Source: Cristatella mucedo
Taxonomy: Eukaryota > Bryozoa > Phylactolaemata > Cristatellidae
DNA: 64,000 bases
Reading direction: 5' to 3'
NCBI GenBank assembly: GCA_009760855.2
Contig: WPIO01000034.1
Coordinates: forward strand, 1,565,001-1,629,000
The notes below the pieces were generated by a model that worked only from the letters and a program-made list of their open reading frames with translations, had not been told where the DNA came from and searched no databases. The translations under genes and the position numbers were made by a program. The first letter of the stretch is position 1. Each line of letters opens with the position of its first letter. Below, in pieces: positions 12,226 to 25,800 of the stretch.

Positions 12226-12545
12226 TAGCGTAGGTGCTTTATGGGTAGGTGCTTGCAGCTCTTGCGTAACTCAGAAGCCCGGCTTGTCTGTCGTGAGCAT
12301 AGCAGTTGCCACATCAAACTGCGTCTCGCCGACCTGCACTGGCTCCCAATCAAGCAGCATATCGACTTCAAGATTCTGTCACTTATTATTAGGTTCCTTT
12401 ATTCTCTGGCTCCAGCCTGCATATCTGAACTACTCCCCCCCCCCCCACTAGGTCAAGAATCGTACCACCCACTGTTCTGACTCGAATCGTTTAGCCATAT
12501 CTAGCAAGAACCGTAAAATCGTCGGAGACCATGCCTTCAGTTCCT
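12209..12545 (+). mobile_element. LINE A ORF2 C-terminal fragment in VMA21 intron
   Basis: Codes for [19 protein letters not shown], then FLYSLAPACISELLP, the conserved region downstream of the reverse-transcriptase domain in Jockey/CR1-type LINEs (LHWLPV..RI.FK...LHGLAP.YL..LL). It is frameshifted and has a poly-C run at 12427-12438. Confidence 0.75.
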
Positions 12546-12810
12546 ATCCTATTATTTTATGTATTATTATTATTGTATTATGTATTTCTTATGTATTGTT
12601 ATTATTTGCAACACGCGCAGGCTGAATTCCTTCCAGCAGCTACTTGATCAACGCCTTATGCCACCATGCTGTGGTCAATGCTGCTCTGAGTCACGATTAG
12701 ACCAACTTCTTGTCTGTGTCTCTGTGTTGGTTCCTCGTTTTCGTTTGCTCTCTCTTTATCTGTCGATGACTGAACGCCTGACGACAGCACTACTATGTTT
12801 TTTGTTGTAG

Positions 12811-12947
12811 GCATGCTCGGAATCAAGGAAGCGTATGTGCACGCAGCCGCCGTGGCCGTGATCACCGTGCACGTCGTGCTTGCCATGTTCGTGTACGTGG
12901 CCTGGACAGAGGGCCAGACGCCGGAGAAGGAGACCAAGCGAGAGTGA
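12811..12947 (+). CDS. VMA21: VMA21 terminal exon with TM2
   Basis: After TTTTTTGTTGTAG the frame reads GMLGIKEAYVHAAAVAV, then VHVVLAMFVYVAWTEG, and ends KETKRE-stop. This aligns with the human VMA21 end (VHVVLALFVYVAWNEG). The second membrane segment is clear. The tail keeps a lysine at -3, a weak version of the ER-retrieval dilysine seen in yeast. The intron before it (11180-12810) carries two SINE copies and a LINE fragment. The AATAAA at 13302-13307 is a plausible poly(A) signal. Confidence 0.9.
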
Positions 12948-13239
12948 GGCTTGCCTGCCCTCGCTTGCGTCACGTGCTCGCACGGCTCGAGCTGTGTGTT
13001 GCACTATCACTCAGTGCGCCTCCGTGAGGAACACCAGGTGATAGTGCCCTCGAACCGGGGCGCCCGAGCGCACGACGGGCAGGAAGCCGTAGCCAGCCTG
13101 CACCAGCCATCGTCGCCATTTTAATACTGCCTATTATGGGCAGTGTCTTAATGGGCGAGTACTGCCAAAGTAATGATGCGCTCGCTAACAGACTCGATAG
13201 GGACGGGCCTGCGCTGCCCAAAAAAAGTGCAACTAACAC

Positions 13240-13310
13240 GATCGTTTATTCAATGAGTAGACACTAGTGCAGTTGACAAATCGTTTATTCAATGACTAGA
13301 GAATAAAAAA
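13240..13310. terminator. Overlapping 3' ends of convergent VMA21 and AMDHD2
   Basis: TTTATT (AATAAA on the minus strand) occurs at 13245-13250 and 13284-13289, and AATAAA on the plus strand at 13302-13307. The minus signals sit in a short duplicated word (ATCGTTTATTCAATGA) repeated 39 bp apart. If used, the two transcripts overlap tail to tail. Confidence 0.45.
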
Positions 13311-13588
13311 AAACTACGTTGCGGCACCGAATTGCATGCAGCCTGTGCCACACCGGCATTGTGCTCTCCCCGGGACAAGATGTGTGCGCGTGCGTGCTGA
13401 GATTAAGTGCTCCGCCGGAAGCAACTTGTGCAGGTGCTGAGTGGGTGAGTGCTAAGTGCTGCTCGCGACAGGAGTGGGGAGCAGCAGCTGCGCTGCCGAG
13501 TCCATCGCTGGGCATGCGTGCGCAAGCGTTGTCGAAGCACACGGTTGCACATCCCCGCCGGGCGCTGCAGCTCCGGGGCTGCTTTTGC

Positions 13589-13767
13589 TCACGGCTGGGG
13601 CCACACTTGCCGACCTGCAATGCACGTGGCTTGCACGTTCAAGCTGTCGTCCAGCATGACGAAGTCGGCATCTCTGCCGTAATCCAGCGTTCCTTTTCTG
13701 CCGCTGATGCCGAGCACCTGCGCCGGATGCAGGGAGGCAGCCTCCAGCGCTTCCACCGTGCTGCATT
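13589..13767 (-). CDS. AMDHD2: AMDHD2 coding exon 9 (terminal)
   Basis: Begins after ATTGTAG and encodes [35 protein letters not shown] and ends VWPQP-stop. This is the conserved C-terminal return to the sandwich domain. The AATAAA-type signals at 13284-13289 and 13245-13250 (minus strand) lie about 300 bp downstream. Confidence 0.96.
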
Positions 13768-16563
13768 CTACAATCGACGTCGAAGAACCGCTACGGCCAT
13801 GCGACGGGCGCAGGGCAGGGCAGATAGCGCAGGATACCACTAACATTGTGAGGTAGGGCAGGCACGCTTGCTTGCTCGAATGGCTTCAGGGTGCACCCTC
13901 ATTGCATACAAGGCATGTGTTCTGACACTGCGAAGTGAGTAGGCAAGTGCGCAAAACTCCGTCGAAGGAGCTGTGCCAAGACAGCAGGTGTGCTGAGTTA
14001 CAGTACGCGCACACGCGAGTTAGGGTAAACTCACTCGCCTTAAGCTAGTGCGCTAACACTGTTGACGCAGTCGGCTCCGACTCGCTGGCGACTTCCTTCC
14101 GGTTTAGGCTTCGGATCATAAAATCTTGGGCATAGGGAGGAGCCCAACCGGCCGAGTGTCAAGAAGGTGAAGCAGCTCCTGCTTAAAGTGTCCTCGTTGT
14201 ACCAGCAGACGACCAAACACAACCCTGGGGTGCATCGAATACACTCGCAACAGAAACGGCTCCCACTCGAAACTATCGATACGTTGCGGGGCATGTCCCT
14301 GTTTATGGAAAGTGTTGTTGCCACACGCTTCACCTACTCCTACCAAGAAGACCCGCACGTCTGCATGAATGATGCAATCACGCTGTTAACCATGCACATC
14401 GCTAAACAGTCTACATTCAAATCTTTCTTACATGCTTAACATTCCTTTTCTTTTCCTCCCCACATTCGCTGCTGCAGTGATGACTGCAGCAGCGAACTCA
14501 ATTTCAGCAGGTGTCACGGCCGGCAGCTTCGGTTACAAGTGTCTTACACAGCTTCCTGCATTAGAGCATGCGGTTGTGGGAAGGACAAAGTCAGCCATAA
14601 ATTTTCCCGCATCAGCAATGTAAGCACTCTAACTAGGAAAAGTCGTCGTCGGTGAGGTGGAAAGCCGACTTCGAAAATGCAGCTCTTAGGAGACTCAAAA
14701 GAGACACGAAGCAACTGCTTTGCAAAGAGCAGGCGCCAGTGATGGCTTGCTGCTTAGCTAGTCGTGGGGCGGTGGCCACAGCTTAGCAGCATCATGAGCT
14801 CAACTCGGTGCGAACGGATTGCATTGCCTGAAGCCACATGTGCACAGATCTGCACGAGACTCGGGATGCAAGTTTTACGGGCTACGAGCCTAGACCACAG
14901 CTGTGATGTAACTAGGAGGCACTCTCTTGCAAATACTTAAGTGCCAGTGCCGTACTTCAGCATTAGCCGACGAATGACATCCATTGCACACAGCTCCCCC
15001 TATTGAGGGTGATACGTGTGTGCATATATATTAACTTATTTATTTAGCCTGACTTTTTCAAGACCGAAGAAAATAAGTCGAGAGGTATTATTCGGGAAAG
15101 CTCTTGCAATAAAATTGCTGGGATGCTATGTCAAAAAACGAAGTCCTAACGAAATTACTAAATATCGTGCAGACAGACGTGCAGGCTTCGTTCAATATAA
15201 TGTAATGTAATGTATCTCCTTCAGTAACTCCACAAAGTCATAAAGACCATGTGGGTGTTACGCAAGAGAGTTTTTTATAGCGCACTCACAGCCTAAGCGG
15301 CTTTCGGTACGCATTCGGTACCCAACAGACTTCGTCTCACGCGACAAAGAGAAAGTGGGAAGCATAGCAGAGTTAGGAGAGCAGTTGAGGTAGTGAGGAG
15401 CATAGAAGTAGCACTTGTTCAGGACCGCTGAAAAAGATGTGCCATAGTCGGCAGTTGGAGAGTAGGTGTCGTTGCGTAAGAATAATGCAGCCGTGTCGGC
15501 TGCAGCTTGTGCCAATGGGAGGAAGTGGGACTTGAATATATCTGTACATTATTAAGTAATTGGCAGCGATGTAATGACCATTTGGGCATGCGGAAACACC
15601 AAGCAGATGATAACTCGCGATGAGTTCTGCTGCTAGAGACTGGCAAATGCAACTCGAGGCAAATGTGCGCAAAAGCTCGACACTCTTCGAGCTCGTTCGA
15701 CCAGTTTCTATCAAAAGGAAGCTATCGAAAGCCACAGGTTAGCTTGATCACTGCAGCCGGCTTCACAGAGTGCTGACGCAGCAATCCAGAGCGATTGCAG
15801 CGAGGAGCCACAGTGTGCAGCCCACGATCGGTGGACAGCACAGCGGAAGAGGCAACGACCAGCTATAACTTGCAATCGCTACAAGTTCTGCTCAGTCAGA
15901 AGCCAAAAGCACCCCCCTGCTGGGCATAGCTCGATGAAGTGAGACCAGCAGCACCTCATTACAGCGCCTCACCTGTGGCTTCAAATAGGCGTTGCACACA
16001 CTGGTTCATATTAGCGATGCTGCAAAAGACAGATGCATTCTTGCACTTCTTTACAAGAACAAAATATAATAATCACAGTTGGCTCAGCAAATTGAACGTA
16101 AAACGCATACCCCGGAAGCTAGTGCACGTATGTGCACATGCATGCACTCACCTGTCTATGCATGCAGGCACACACACACGAGCACATACATGCTCACCAT
16201 GCACATACATGCTCATACGATGCACATACATGCTCACCCGCAGTCATGCCTGAAGGCATGCATACCTGTTGGTGGGCACGCACACACTTGGTGCGCAAAT
16301 AGCACCAGTGGGTTGGTCTGAGGCCGGGGTTCTCACTCTAGGACCTTTGCACACGTGACCGAACTCATACAAGATCAGACAGCTCACACTCAGGGCCGAT
16401 CAAACAGCCAACTCTTATGACTATACATGCAGTGTCATAGCCATGGTACCTCGTGCCATTCACAGAGGTCGGGCTGTGGTAATAATATAAAAAATTATAA
16501 TACATTTTGTACGATGCTTTGAACTAGATCTTCAGATCTCTTTCAATGCACGTCACATTGGAC

Positions 16564-16604
<41 letters not shown>

Positions 16605-19600
16605 CCGTAATAATGACAGCTCACTCTCTCTCTCTTCTAATAATAATGTAGCTTAATGTATGTAATGTATTTTCGTCTGTAAGTCCACAACTATCTTCGT
16701 CTGTAAGTCCACAATAATAATAATAAGAATGCATCGACATAGCGCCTTCAGAGAACTCAATCTGTCTAGGCACTTAACTATAAAGGAAAGGAAGGGAGTA
16801 AATTTGTGAAGGAAGCGAGCCGATACGGTTAGTGTTAACATACACAATGTCAGCAACCATAAGCACAAATAGGAAACCCACAACGACCCAGAAAATTCGG
16901 CGGGGATCAGTTGCATCTTTAGCTTCTTTTTAAATGTCAAGCCACGGGGTTGTTATGAGTTCGGTCGGAAGCGAGTTCCAGGCTTCGGTAGCATTCAAAC
17001 ATAAGGCATAGTCTTCGATGCATGTGAAGTTGGTTAGAGGCACATGTAAGCTACTTGAGTCAGAAGAGCATGTAGTACGATGCTTTTTTTGATTTAGGAG
17101 TAGTGCTGATTAGTAGGTTGAAGTAAGAGAATGAAGGGACCTAAAAGTGAGTGACAAAACCTTGAAGTCAATGTGCTGCTTGATGGGAATCCAGTGGAGG
17201 TCGGCGAGAAGTAGTATAATGTGGCAACCGCGAGGCTCAAGACAAGCCAAGCTGCAGAATTGTGCACCAGCTGTAAGAGTCTGACTGCATAGGCTGGAAG
17301 ACCCACAAACAGAGATTCAATGCCGCTACACTATCTGAAGCATAGGAAATGGTGTCTCTTCCACATCATTTTTGCTTCTATGATCAGGACAATGATTAAC
17401 TTGTAATCAGCCCAGTTCCATTGAGTAAACTGACAAAGTCGATTATTGTGCCTCTACACTTAGAAAGAGCAGCAAATGAATCAAACTAAATAAAAATAAA
17501 TGGAATACATCGTATTTATTCAAAAGTAATCCCAAAAAATGACCACCTATACGGGTTCAGAAATGAGTCTACGTTCTTTATTTACAGCCACACTGGAATC
17601 CCTTTCTCGAAGAAGACCCCAAACATAGAACCTGATCATGTTTTCTTTATACTGTCCCTGGTACCGACGTTCGATGTGCCGTAAATTCTGCAGTATATCG
17701 TGATGAAAGAGCCTGCGTGGCTCCTCTTTGATCCAGTGACCTCTTTGTATTTATCAAGATGAAAAAATCACGGAGCCAAAGGGACATTCTGCATTCCATT
17801 TTGACATAGTTTTTTAATGAGAGCCTGAGCCAGCTGCTCGTAGGGTTTTACCAGCCTCGTGATCGCCCACAAACCATAAGCTACTGCAACAAAATTGTTC
17901 CAAGCTACTGTCTCCATCCAGTCTAGCTTCTTTAGCAAATATGTCACACCCTGCAATCTTTCTTCTGTGGTCCAACAAAGGTACTAGCTTGACTTCTGAT
18001 TTCGACAGCTGTACAAAGTCATGTTAGGTATACTTGAAAACTACTGAATCAGTGTCTAGAGCCATGAAAAATGGCTTGATAAAGCCTAACTTGATACGCA
18101 ATCATGGCAACTTGATATGCATGATAACTTGACATCCAATCATGGAAAAAGAGCACTTTCACAGAATTGTTCTTCCCTATAGAGAACTCGGTTTGCTCTG
18201 GCTAGTCCCTTTTGTGATTGTTCAAATAGTGCCCCGGCTCCTCCACAGGCAAATAAACAAGTAGGTTTTGCTAAACCACCTAGGAGGCCCAAAATAATAT
18301 TAATAATGATAATAATGCATTTGATATTGTGCCCTCAGAGAATCCAGTCTCTTTCTAGGCACTTTACATGCTGCAACAGATGCAGGATCGACTGGTTAGT
18401 GGTAGCATGCTCAATCAACAACAAGAATAACATGGTTAAGGGTGACATGCACAGGGTCAGCATGCAAGTATGGTTAGTGGCAGCATGCAAAAGTGTCAGC
18501 ACGCATAAGCACATAAAAAACGAATCACAGGGACCCACTAAATCCTGTGATAAATGCGTTTTTAGTTTCCTTTTAAATGTGGTCAAGTCAGGAGATGTCG
18601 CGACCCAAGTCGGAGGTGAGTTCCAGGCTATGGGAGCATACGAACTAAAGGAACAGTCTCCAAAGGATTTGGGGTTTGTACGAGGTGTAGGTAAACGATT
18701 AGATTCGAAAAGCGGGTGGTACGATGCTTAGCATGGTGGTGGAGTAGATCTGATAGTTAGGCTGGAGCTAAAGAATGAAGGGACCTAAACGTGAGTAACA
18801 AAACCTTGAATTCAATGCATTCCTTGCCTGGGAGCCAGTGCAGGTCGGCAAGAAGTGGCAAGATGTAGCAAGTGCAACGCTTACGACAGACAAGCCTAGC
18901 TGCAGAGTTCTGCACCAGCTGTAAGCGCCTGATTGCACAGTCCGGTAGACCAGCGAGCAGCGAGCTATTGAAGTCAAGACGGATGGACCAATTTAGATGT
19001 GACATCTCTGTCTAAACAAGCCCGAATTTTAGCTATGTCATGTAGTAGAAAGAAGGCAGACTTCCCATCATGAATGACACCATTTTGAAGTCGTGAATGA
19101 CCTCCCATCCTATAATGGCAATATTTAAACATACTCAGCAACATCTTGACACTGGCGTAGTCCTCTCCGAGGTGCACAGAGTGAGTCACAGGGAGGGACA
19201 GGTACAAAGGTCACTGCTATAATTCAGCACAGCTCCTGAGGCTCCTGAATGAACTATCTATGGACAGGTGCCATTCACTCGTGCTACAAGTGATTCTCAA
19301 ACTCTCAAATAGACCGAGCACATTGCTGTGGAAGCACAGTCTAACTTGCCAACTGAAAAGGTCAGAAAACAGTTGGTGGTGCTTTCTGATCTGTTACTTT
19401 CACAGTTTCATCCTACAAGTTCAACTCTTTGAGCCTAGGATGACAGAAGCTCAGCGTTGGCTTTTTTCTGGCTGAGAAAGCATGGCTGTCTCTCCTCAGC
19501 TTCTATCTGTGAAATCAGAGTCCGAATCTGCAATACTCTCCTCGCTGTCTGTCTTGCTGTTCTCTCGTGAAGATGGCTGATCTCTTTCCGGAGGAGTGGG

Positions 19601-22600
19601 GATGGGGAGCTCAGTATGGTACTGAGGAAATGTATGAAGGATGATGCGTGGATGCACGATGGAAGGCTCACTCTTGCCAGTTCGACGTTTGGAAGGGTTT
19701 GCCCTGCAGAAGCAGCAGTTGTATGAGTGATATGTCGGTTTCAGCTAAGTTATTGTGATAGCGAGCTACATTGCTCACTTTTGTCTCTTGTACTGGCCTG
19801 TCAATATACGTCAAATAGATGAACTTACAAATGACATTAAACATATCACCTGATACTGTGCGAGAACGCTCGCCTTTATCATACAAAAATTGCATAGCGA
19901 TCGCATGCGAACTGAGGTCCCCAGAGCATGTCTTGAATGTCGACAGGAATGCCAAGTACACTTTGTAGGCCACATACTTCTCATAAGATGCTTTCACAAG
20001 AGTAGTTTTTTGCTAGCCTTGATACATTTTCCACACATAAAACAAATGCATCTGAGAGGCGCAAGCAACCTATTGAGGCTACTCAAAAATAGGTATTCCC
20101 TATTCTCTGATGACTCAGCTGCATACAACTAAACTCTCAACTAAAACTAATCTCTAGTTGTCAGCTCTTATCAGAGCTTACCATGGTCGTGGACCTGCCA
20201 CCAGTATACCACACAACGTCATGTCCGTGACCGTTTTGAGCATGCAGGTCTAGAGAACTAGGTCATTCGAAAAGAATAAACGACACTGTTGATGGCCTTA
20301 CATTCTAGTGACAAGCATGCATTGTAGTTTCATTTATGCCCGAATGTGCTTGCTGCAGGGCCTTACTTCCAGGTGGCACTGCTCTGGCATACAACTATTG
20401 CCAAACCTTCTTCAAGCTGGCCGACATCATGCCTGCATTCTGTACCAGGTCAATAAAACCAAAGTTGCTAAAGATGTCTTTGCTTGATTACATGCTCAAG
20501 CCGACTGGGTGAAGATCTATATACTTTTTTAAAGATGAATAAATTCTCTGCTGAGGCTTAGAAGAATCAGAACTCGGGTGCTTATTGAATATCGATATTT
20601 ACAATACAAGATTATGGAACTATCTCAATTACAGACATCTTAACAACATTATAACTACTCCAACAGACCCGTTGACACATAAGCATACTAGCAATACTTG
20701 TCTTGCCATTACATAAGTTTGAACCTTGTTCGGATAGGACGCATAATTAACGAACGTATTTATAAAAAAATCTTAGTATAAATTGCTGTTTTAGACCTAG
20801 AATATCAAGACAAGTACCCGGTCTTGGGGGGCCTCCATGTAAGCCCAGGTTTTATAGCAGCTAGCACACTACGATCATTCCCATTCTTTTCCGCTAAGCT
20901 AGGAAACGTTTTCAACGGGAACATAAAAATGCACTACCCAGTACTCACCTGCCACAAAGTGTGTTCGTCCCACTAATGACGGCGCGGTCTCCGATAATCT
21001 CCACTTGCTGCGCTCCTATAGTGTGCCGACCACATGCAAGACCCATAGCTGGCACTGCATCAGTAACGATCACCATCCCTGCAAGTACGACAATATAACT
21101 CAATAACTCAACATTAGTGGTCCCAGTGGACAGCTGAGGTGTTCAACGTCATTCATGGAATACCATTAAACAACAGACGTAACTGATAAAGTGTTGTATC
21201 GGAAAGCAGTATTGATTTACCTTCATGTCTACGGGCATACAGCTAGGAGCAGACAAGCACCAGAAGGAAGTAAGCAGCTAGCAATAAGACGTTTTCTCTA
21301 CATTATATGGCTACCGACAAGCAGTGCTCAAAGTGCACCATACTAGCAGAAGTGCTAGAAAATCGACCAATTTAACATGTACCAACGGTGCCATATTTAA
21401 AATCCACACATATCTTAAGATTAAGGCCTTTTAGAAAATAATCGGGACCATTTTTATGTGGGAGAAAGTGTTAAGGATTCCAAAGATATACTCACTCACT
21501 TATTCAGCTGTCTCAACGGCAGCTGGCACTGCTGTGCCATCATGTTGAAAAGGAATTGAGGCCTGTTCGATAAAGGCACGTTGGTAGCACATCATAATCA
21601 AGGAGTTGGCAACATAAATAACGCTCGTCTTCTTAGCATGAGGGAGTGGAATTTAAGGGGAAAGCCAAGGGGGCTGGGAGCTATGCCTTTACCTGATGGG
21701 ATTTAGCTCCCCTGACAGCACATTTAGTGATATCTCTCAAATACCAATGGAACGATTGCCATTCAAATCGGCACAAACAACAAGGGTAACATAATCTATC
21801 TTTTAGTGTAACTATAGATACATGAGGACCTTCTGATGACCTGCAAGTCACGTTTTCCACTTATGTACGCCTGGAAGGGTTCGAGTCAAACCAGTGTAGC
21901 CTGCTGATCGCTAAACCAGAAGTCGCAGGCCGACGAACGTCACTGAAAGAGCGGCACATTGCCATCTAAAGCCTAGATAGCACAGCTCCCACGGGAGCTG
22001 TGAGCAACTACAGATAGCCAACAAATGCTGACTTAGTCGACTTGCATTACTGTGAGCAACCTTTGTCTTCTGGGGCAGAAGGCCAGGTGGCCGAATAAGC
22101 ACTGGTTTGGCCCAAAAGGTTGAGGTGTTCGCGTTTAAGCCTTTAGCAATCGAGTAAATATTGTCACGCATCGTGTGCCACGTATGCACCCCACCCAGCT
22201 CTGTGAGTATCACCCTCAAGTCCAGCGACAGACCCAGGCAGCCATATTTTTGGGGCCGGGTGCACACACCAACCCCCCCCCCACCACCGACGACCCGAGT
22301 GCATGTCACACGGACTCGACATTCGCTGACAGAAAGATAAATAGTAAGGCAATCAGTGGGTGAATGGCTGGCTGTGCAGTAGTAAAGGACAATAGTAAAT
22401 TTCTACTAACACAGGGTCCTAATGAGTACCAACGTCTACAATGTCTGCATAGAAATGAGGTCGCTTAGATATCTTAGATATAGCTTATCTTGGATATATG
22501 CTTTTGATATTCCTACTGCTAGGCTGACTCGGCGAATGATGGCGTACTCGGTAAAGGTATTTCGTCCAGGTGGGCATGGTTTTCTGGGTATACATGTGCG

Positions 22601-22628
22601 TACACACACATGTACACAAGTTAGCTGC

Positions 22629-22664
<36 letters not shown>

Positions 22665-22808
22665 ATATATGTATATATATATATATATATGTATATATAA
22701 ATATATATATACATAAGTATATTATAGTTCAAAGTGCATTATCCGTACTGCGATGGCATGTTAAGCAAAGGCCTGAGCGGTGCTAGTTATGTATGTATAT
22801 ACATACAC

Positions 22809-22893
<85 letters not shown>

Positions 22894-25800
22894 CACACAC
22901 ACACACTGTGGTGGCAGTAAATTCGTTCGGATAAGGACGAGTTCACTGTGAAACCATGCATACTTAAGTTAGGCAAAGAATGGGAAAATATTTGTTGACA
23001 ATCCAAAAATAAGCAAATATGCTTTTGACGTGCATGCTTTTGGTTTAGCTTCTTCCTACCAAGAATCTGTAGACTGCCCTTGCCTGGTCAGAAATAGAGG
23101 CTGCCAGCTTCTGTGTTGCTGTAGCCCATTTCAAAGAGCCTGAATTTTACTGGAAAGGTCGGATACTTGGGTAAGGTCGAACACCCGGCCTCTGCTGCCA
23201 GTCGATATTGGTCCAACGTATTTGCATAAGGTTCAAATCAGGCGGCTGGCTGAGCCACTGCACCACAACCAAACCAGGATTGCTCAAAAGATAATTTACT
23301 CGAGTCATCTTTGGTCAAGAAAAGTGGATTGCAAGGCTCAAATACTCTGTTTGAGGGTCGTCACCCTTGGCAGCACGACGGTGGCATACTTTGTGACGAA
23401 TCCTTATCGTGCGGCAAAGTAGGAAAGCAAATCTACAATGGCCGGAGAAAACCTGCGGCATCCTCAGACCGGTGGGATGGAACAAATTTTAGCCTCGGTC
23501 AGCTTTTTCTCAGAGGGCATAGTTGGCCATGATGGCGATTTTTCCCTCCGAGTAATGCAGGGTGTGCCGAAGCCTGGCTGCTGCTTACTGCGGCCGAATC
23601 TGGCCACCGTGGCTCCCCCAAAGCAAACACCGTGGCTACACGTGGCCCACGATCAGGCTACTGCTCGAGCGGCTACTGCCTACACGTCCATCTGAGTCTG
23701 CAACTGCACAAGGGCACGGAGAGTTTGGTGGGTGTTGCGCTACAGGGTTTCTCTATTGAGCAATCAAAACACAAGTGGCTTTCGCTGTGCAGAAGGTAGC
23801 CAGCAACAGCCTACATATTAACGCACCAAAGAAAGAAACGAGAAGTGCAGACAAATCGGCAGCAGGATAGTCAAGCAAGTGAGCAGCATAAACAAACAGC
23901 GCAAGACGCTTGGAAAGAATGCACTCTAGTCGGTGGTAGCAGAAGACGTCGTTCCAAAAGAATAGCAGACGATATGTTTCGCAGCCTAGAACTCGCGAAG
24001 CAAAAGCTTCTGCTGCCAACGGCCCTCGAGTAAATGACTGACACGGCTAAGTTTTTATTGTCCATAGAGCACTAGAGAGCACGACGATGCTGAGACTAGG
24101 GCAGTAGTTCAGCTAGTAGTGTCGACCTGTCAAGCTGGATGACACCGGAAGCCGGGGCAGCATGTGACACGTATGCCCATGGCTAGCTGGGTTGCAGGCA
24201 CGGTGCCGAAAGACGGCGGGCAGTTGCTGCCACTAGCTGCCTCCGTCGAAGCAAAGTTTCGACCTCCAGTCACGAGCTGCGAGCGGATGAGAAGGTGGAA
24301 GAAGCAAAGCATGCCACCAGCTCCTGAACCCCTCTCCTCCCACACGCAGGGCTGCGGAGGCGGCGAGGCACAGTCGTGTCACCGCAGCCCTGGTGGGTGG
24401 CACTCCTGGGCAGCAACTGGACCTGAGTAACATATCACCAGTCTCGCGATACCTCACTGGTAGTACTACGGACATGTTGCTGCAGAAAAAAAAATACTAG
24501 CTGATTTAACAGCCCCTTTTGTATAGCGACAGAAGAGCCTTTACGGCTTTTACCACCTCTTGCAGCGGCGATAAAGGATCATCCACTGCAGGTTTCGAAT
24601 CCAAAAAGGACAAGCCGGAAGTAGCGAAAAGACAAGCCGCCGAACACTGCAAGCATGCGGCCGCTGGCGGCGCCTGGCGGGAGCGATCCCATGCCACAAC
24701 CTGCCGGGTTTACTCGGTGTGCAATCCTCAGACTCGCCGGATGCGTGTGTATGCCATCTGTTATCATGCCGTAGTAAATCGACCGGTCTTTCGGGATCCT
24801 GTAACTGGTCAGCAGACCGACAAGGCCCGGGTCGCGATGATGAAACTACAAAAGTGGCCATGGTGGCTTTTGCGGGAAAAAGGAACACGGCAGTCGCCAC
24901 CCTCTCGCAGCGATGCACCTCTAGTCGATGGCTTCGTGGCGAGAGGATGCAATGAAGGTCAAGCGAGCGATGGCTGCCATCTGAGCAGTAAGAAAAAAGA
25001 GAAAAGAAAATGAATAAAAATAAAATGAAAATAAAAAAAAATAAAAATAGAAAATGCGAGCAGACATAAGAAAAGCGTTTTTGACAGGTCTCGATAAACG
25101 ACAAGCAGAGCAACGAACGAATGGCAAAACAGCACTAACACACCCACCGCCTAAATGAGGCACGTGGTCCCTGACAAGGAACGGCAGAGAGCTCAAGCTT
25201 GAGGTGTGCATTCATCCTTTACTCGTTTTTGCTGCTGATCCTGCGCGCAAGCCGAAACTCAGAAAATCCTCACAAGGCCTAGCAAGACGGCTACTGTGAA
25301 GGCGTGGTCACCGTGTGACGGCAGGGCTGAATGATCCAGCCAAGCGTGGGCCTACGAAGCGTAGAGGACTGGAAACTCTTTTACATTTACATGTTACGAG
25401 CTGCTACGATGGCAGCGCTTGACAGCAGCCACAGTGCTCAGCGGCAGCAGCCGCCCGGCCAAGGACCGAGCCACTCAGCTAAGCCACTATGCAGCCAAAG
25501 CAATAGCTGCTCGGGGCCTCGTCATCTAGCCAGTTTGGTGCCAGCCACCCTTCCGGCTCCAGATGGGGGAAGATATGTCTGCTCAGACTCTCTTGCAGCA
25601 GGCATTGCTGCCATTCATGCTTGGATAATGGCAATAATCATCGCACTAATAGTGATTATAATCATCGCACCAATTCTAATGATGATACAACGATAATGAT
25701 AAAACATTGACATAGCACCCTTAGAAAACATCTCTTTTTAGGGACATGACGTAGAAGATCGTTAAAATGGATAAAAATTGAGCTAAAAAGGAAGCGCATT

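Noticed and set aside
12970-13239. Minus ORF of 89 codons downstream of AMDHD2
   Set aside because: It lies in the 3' intergenic zone between convergent genes with no motif and no splice logic.
14040-14439. Overlapping plus and minus ORFs as a gene
   Set aside because: No family recognised, open on both strands, and adjacent to a long-TIR element relative. Probably repeat-derived and within AMDHD2 intron 8.
14930-14965. Minus-strand AMDVIRRLM as AMDHD2 exon 8
   Set aside because: No matching Cys-Val motif, wrong spacing and no consistent phase with exons 7 and 9.
15770-15815. Minus-strand IALDCCV as AMDHD2 exon 8
   Set aside because: It lacks one residue, has no AG acceptor and soon meets a stop. 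The exon at 15973-16019 fits both phases and both splice sites.
20361-20452. Plus-strand exon between CTGCAG and a GTCAAT donor
   Set aside because: Open in more than one frame, weak donor, no homology recognised, and antisense inside AMDHD2 intron 7.
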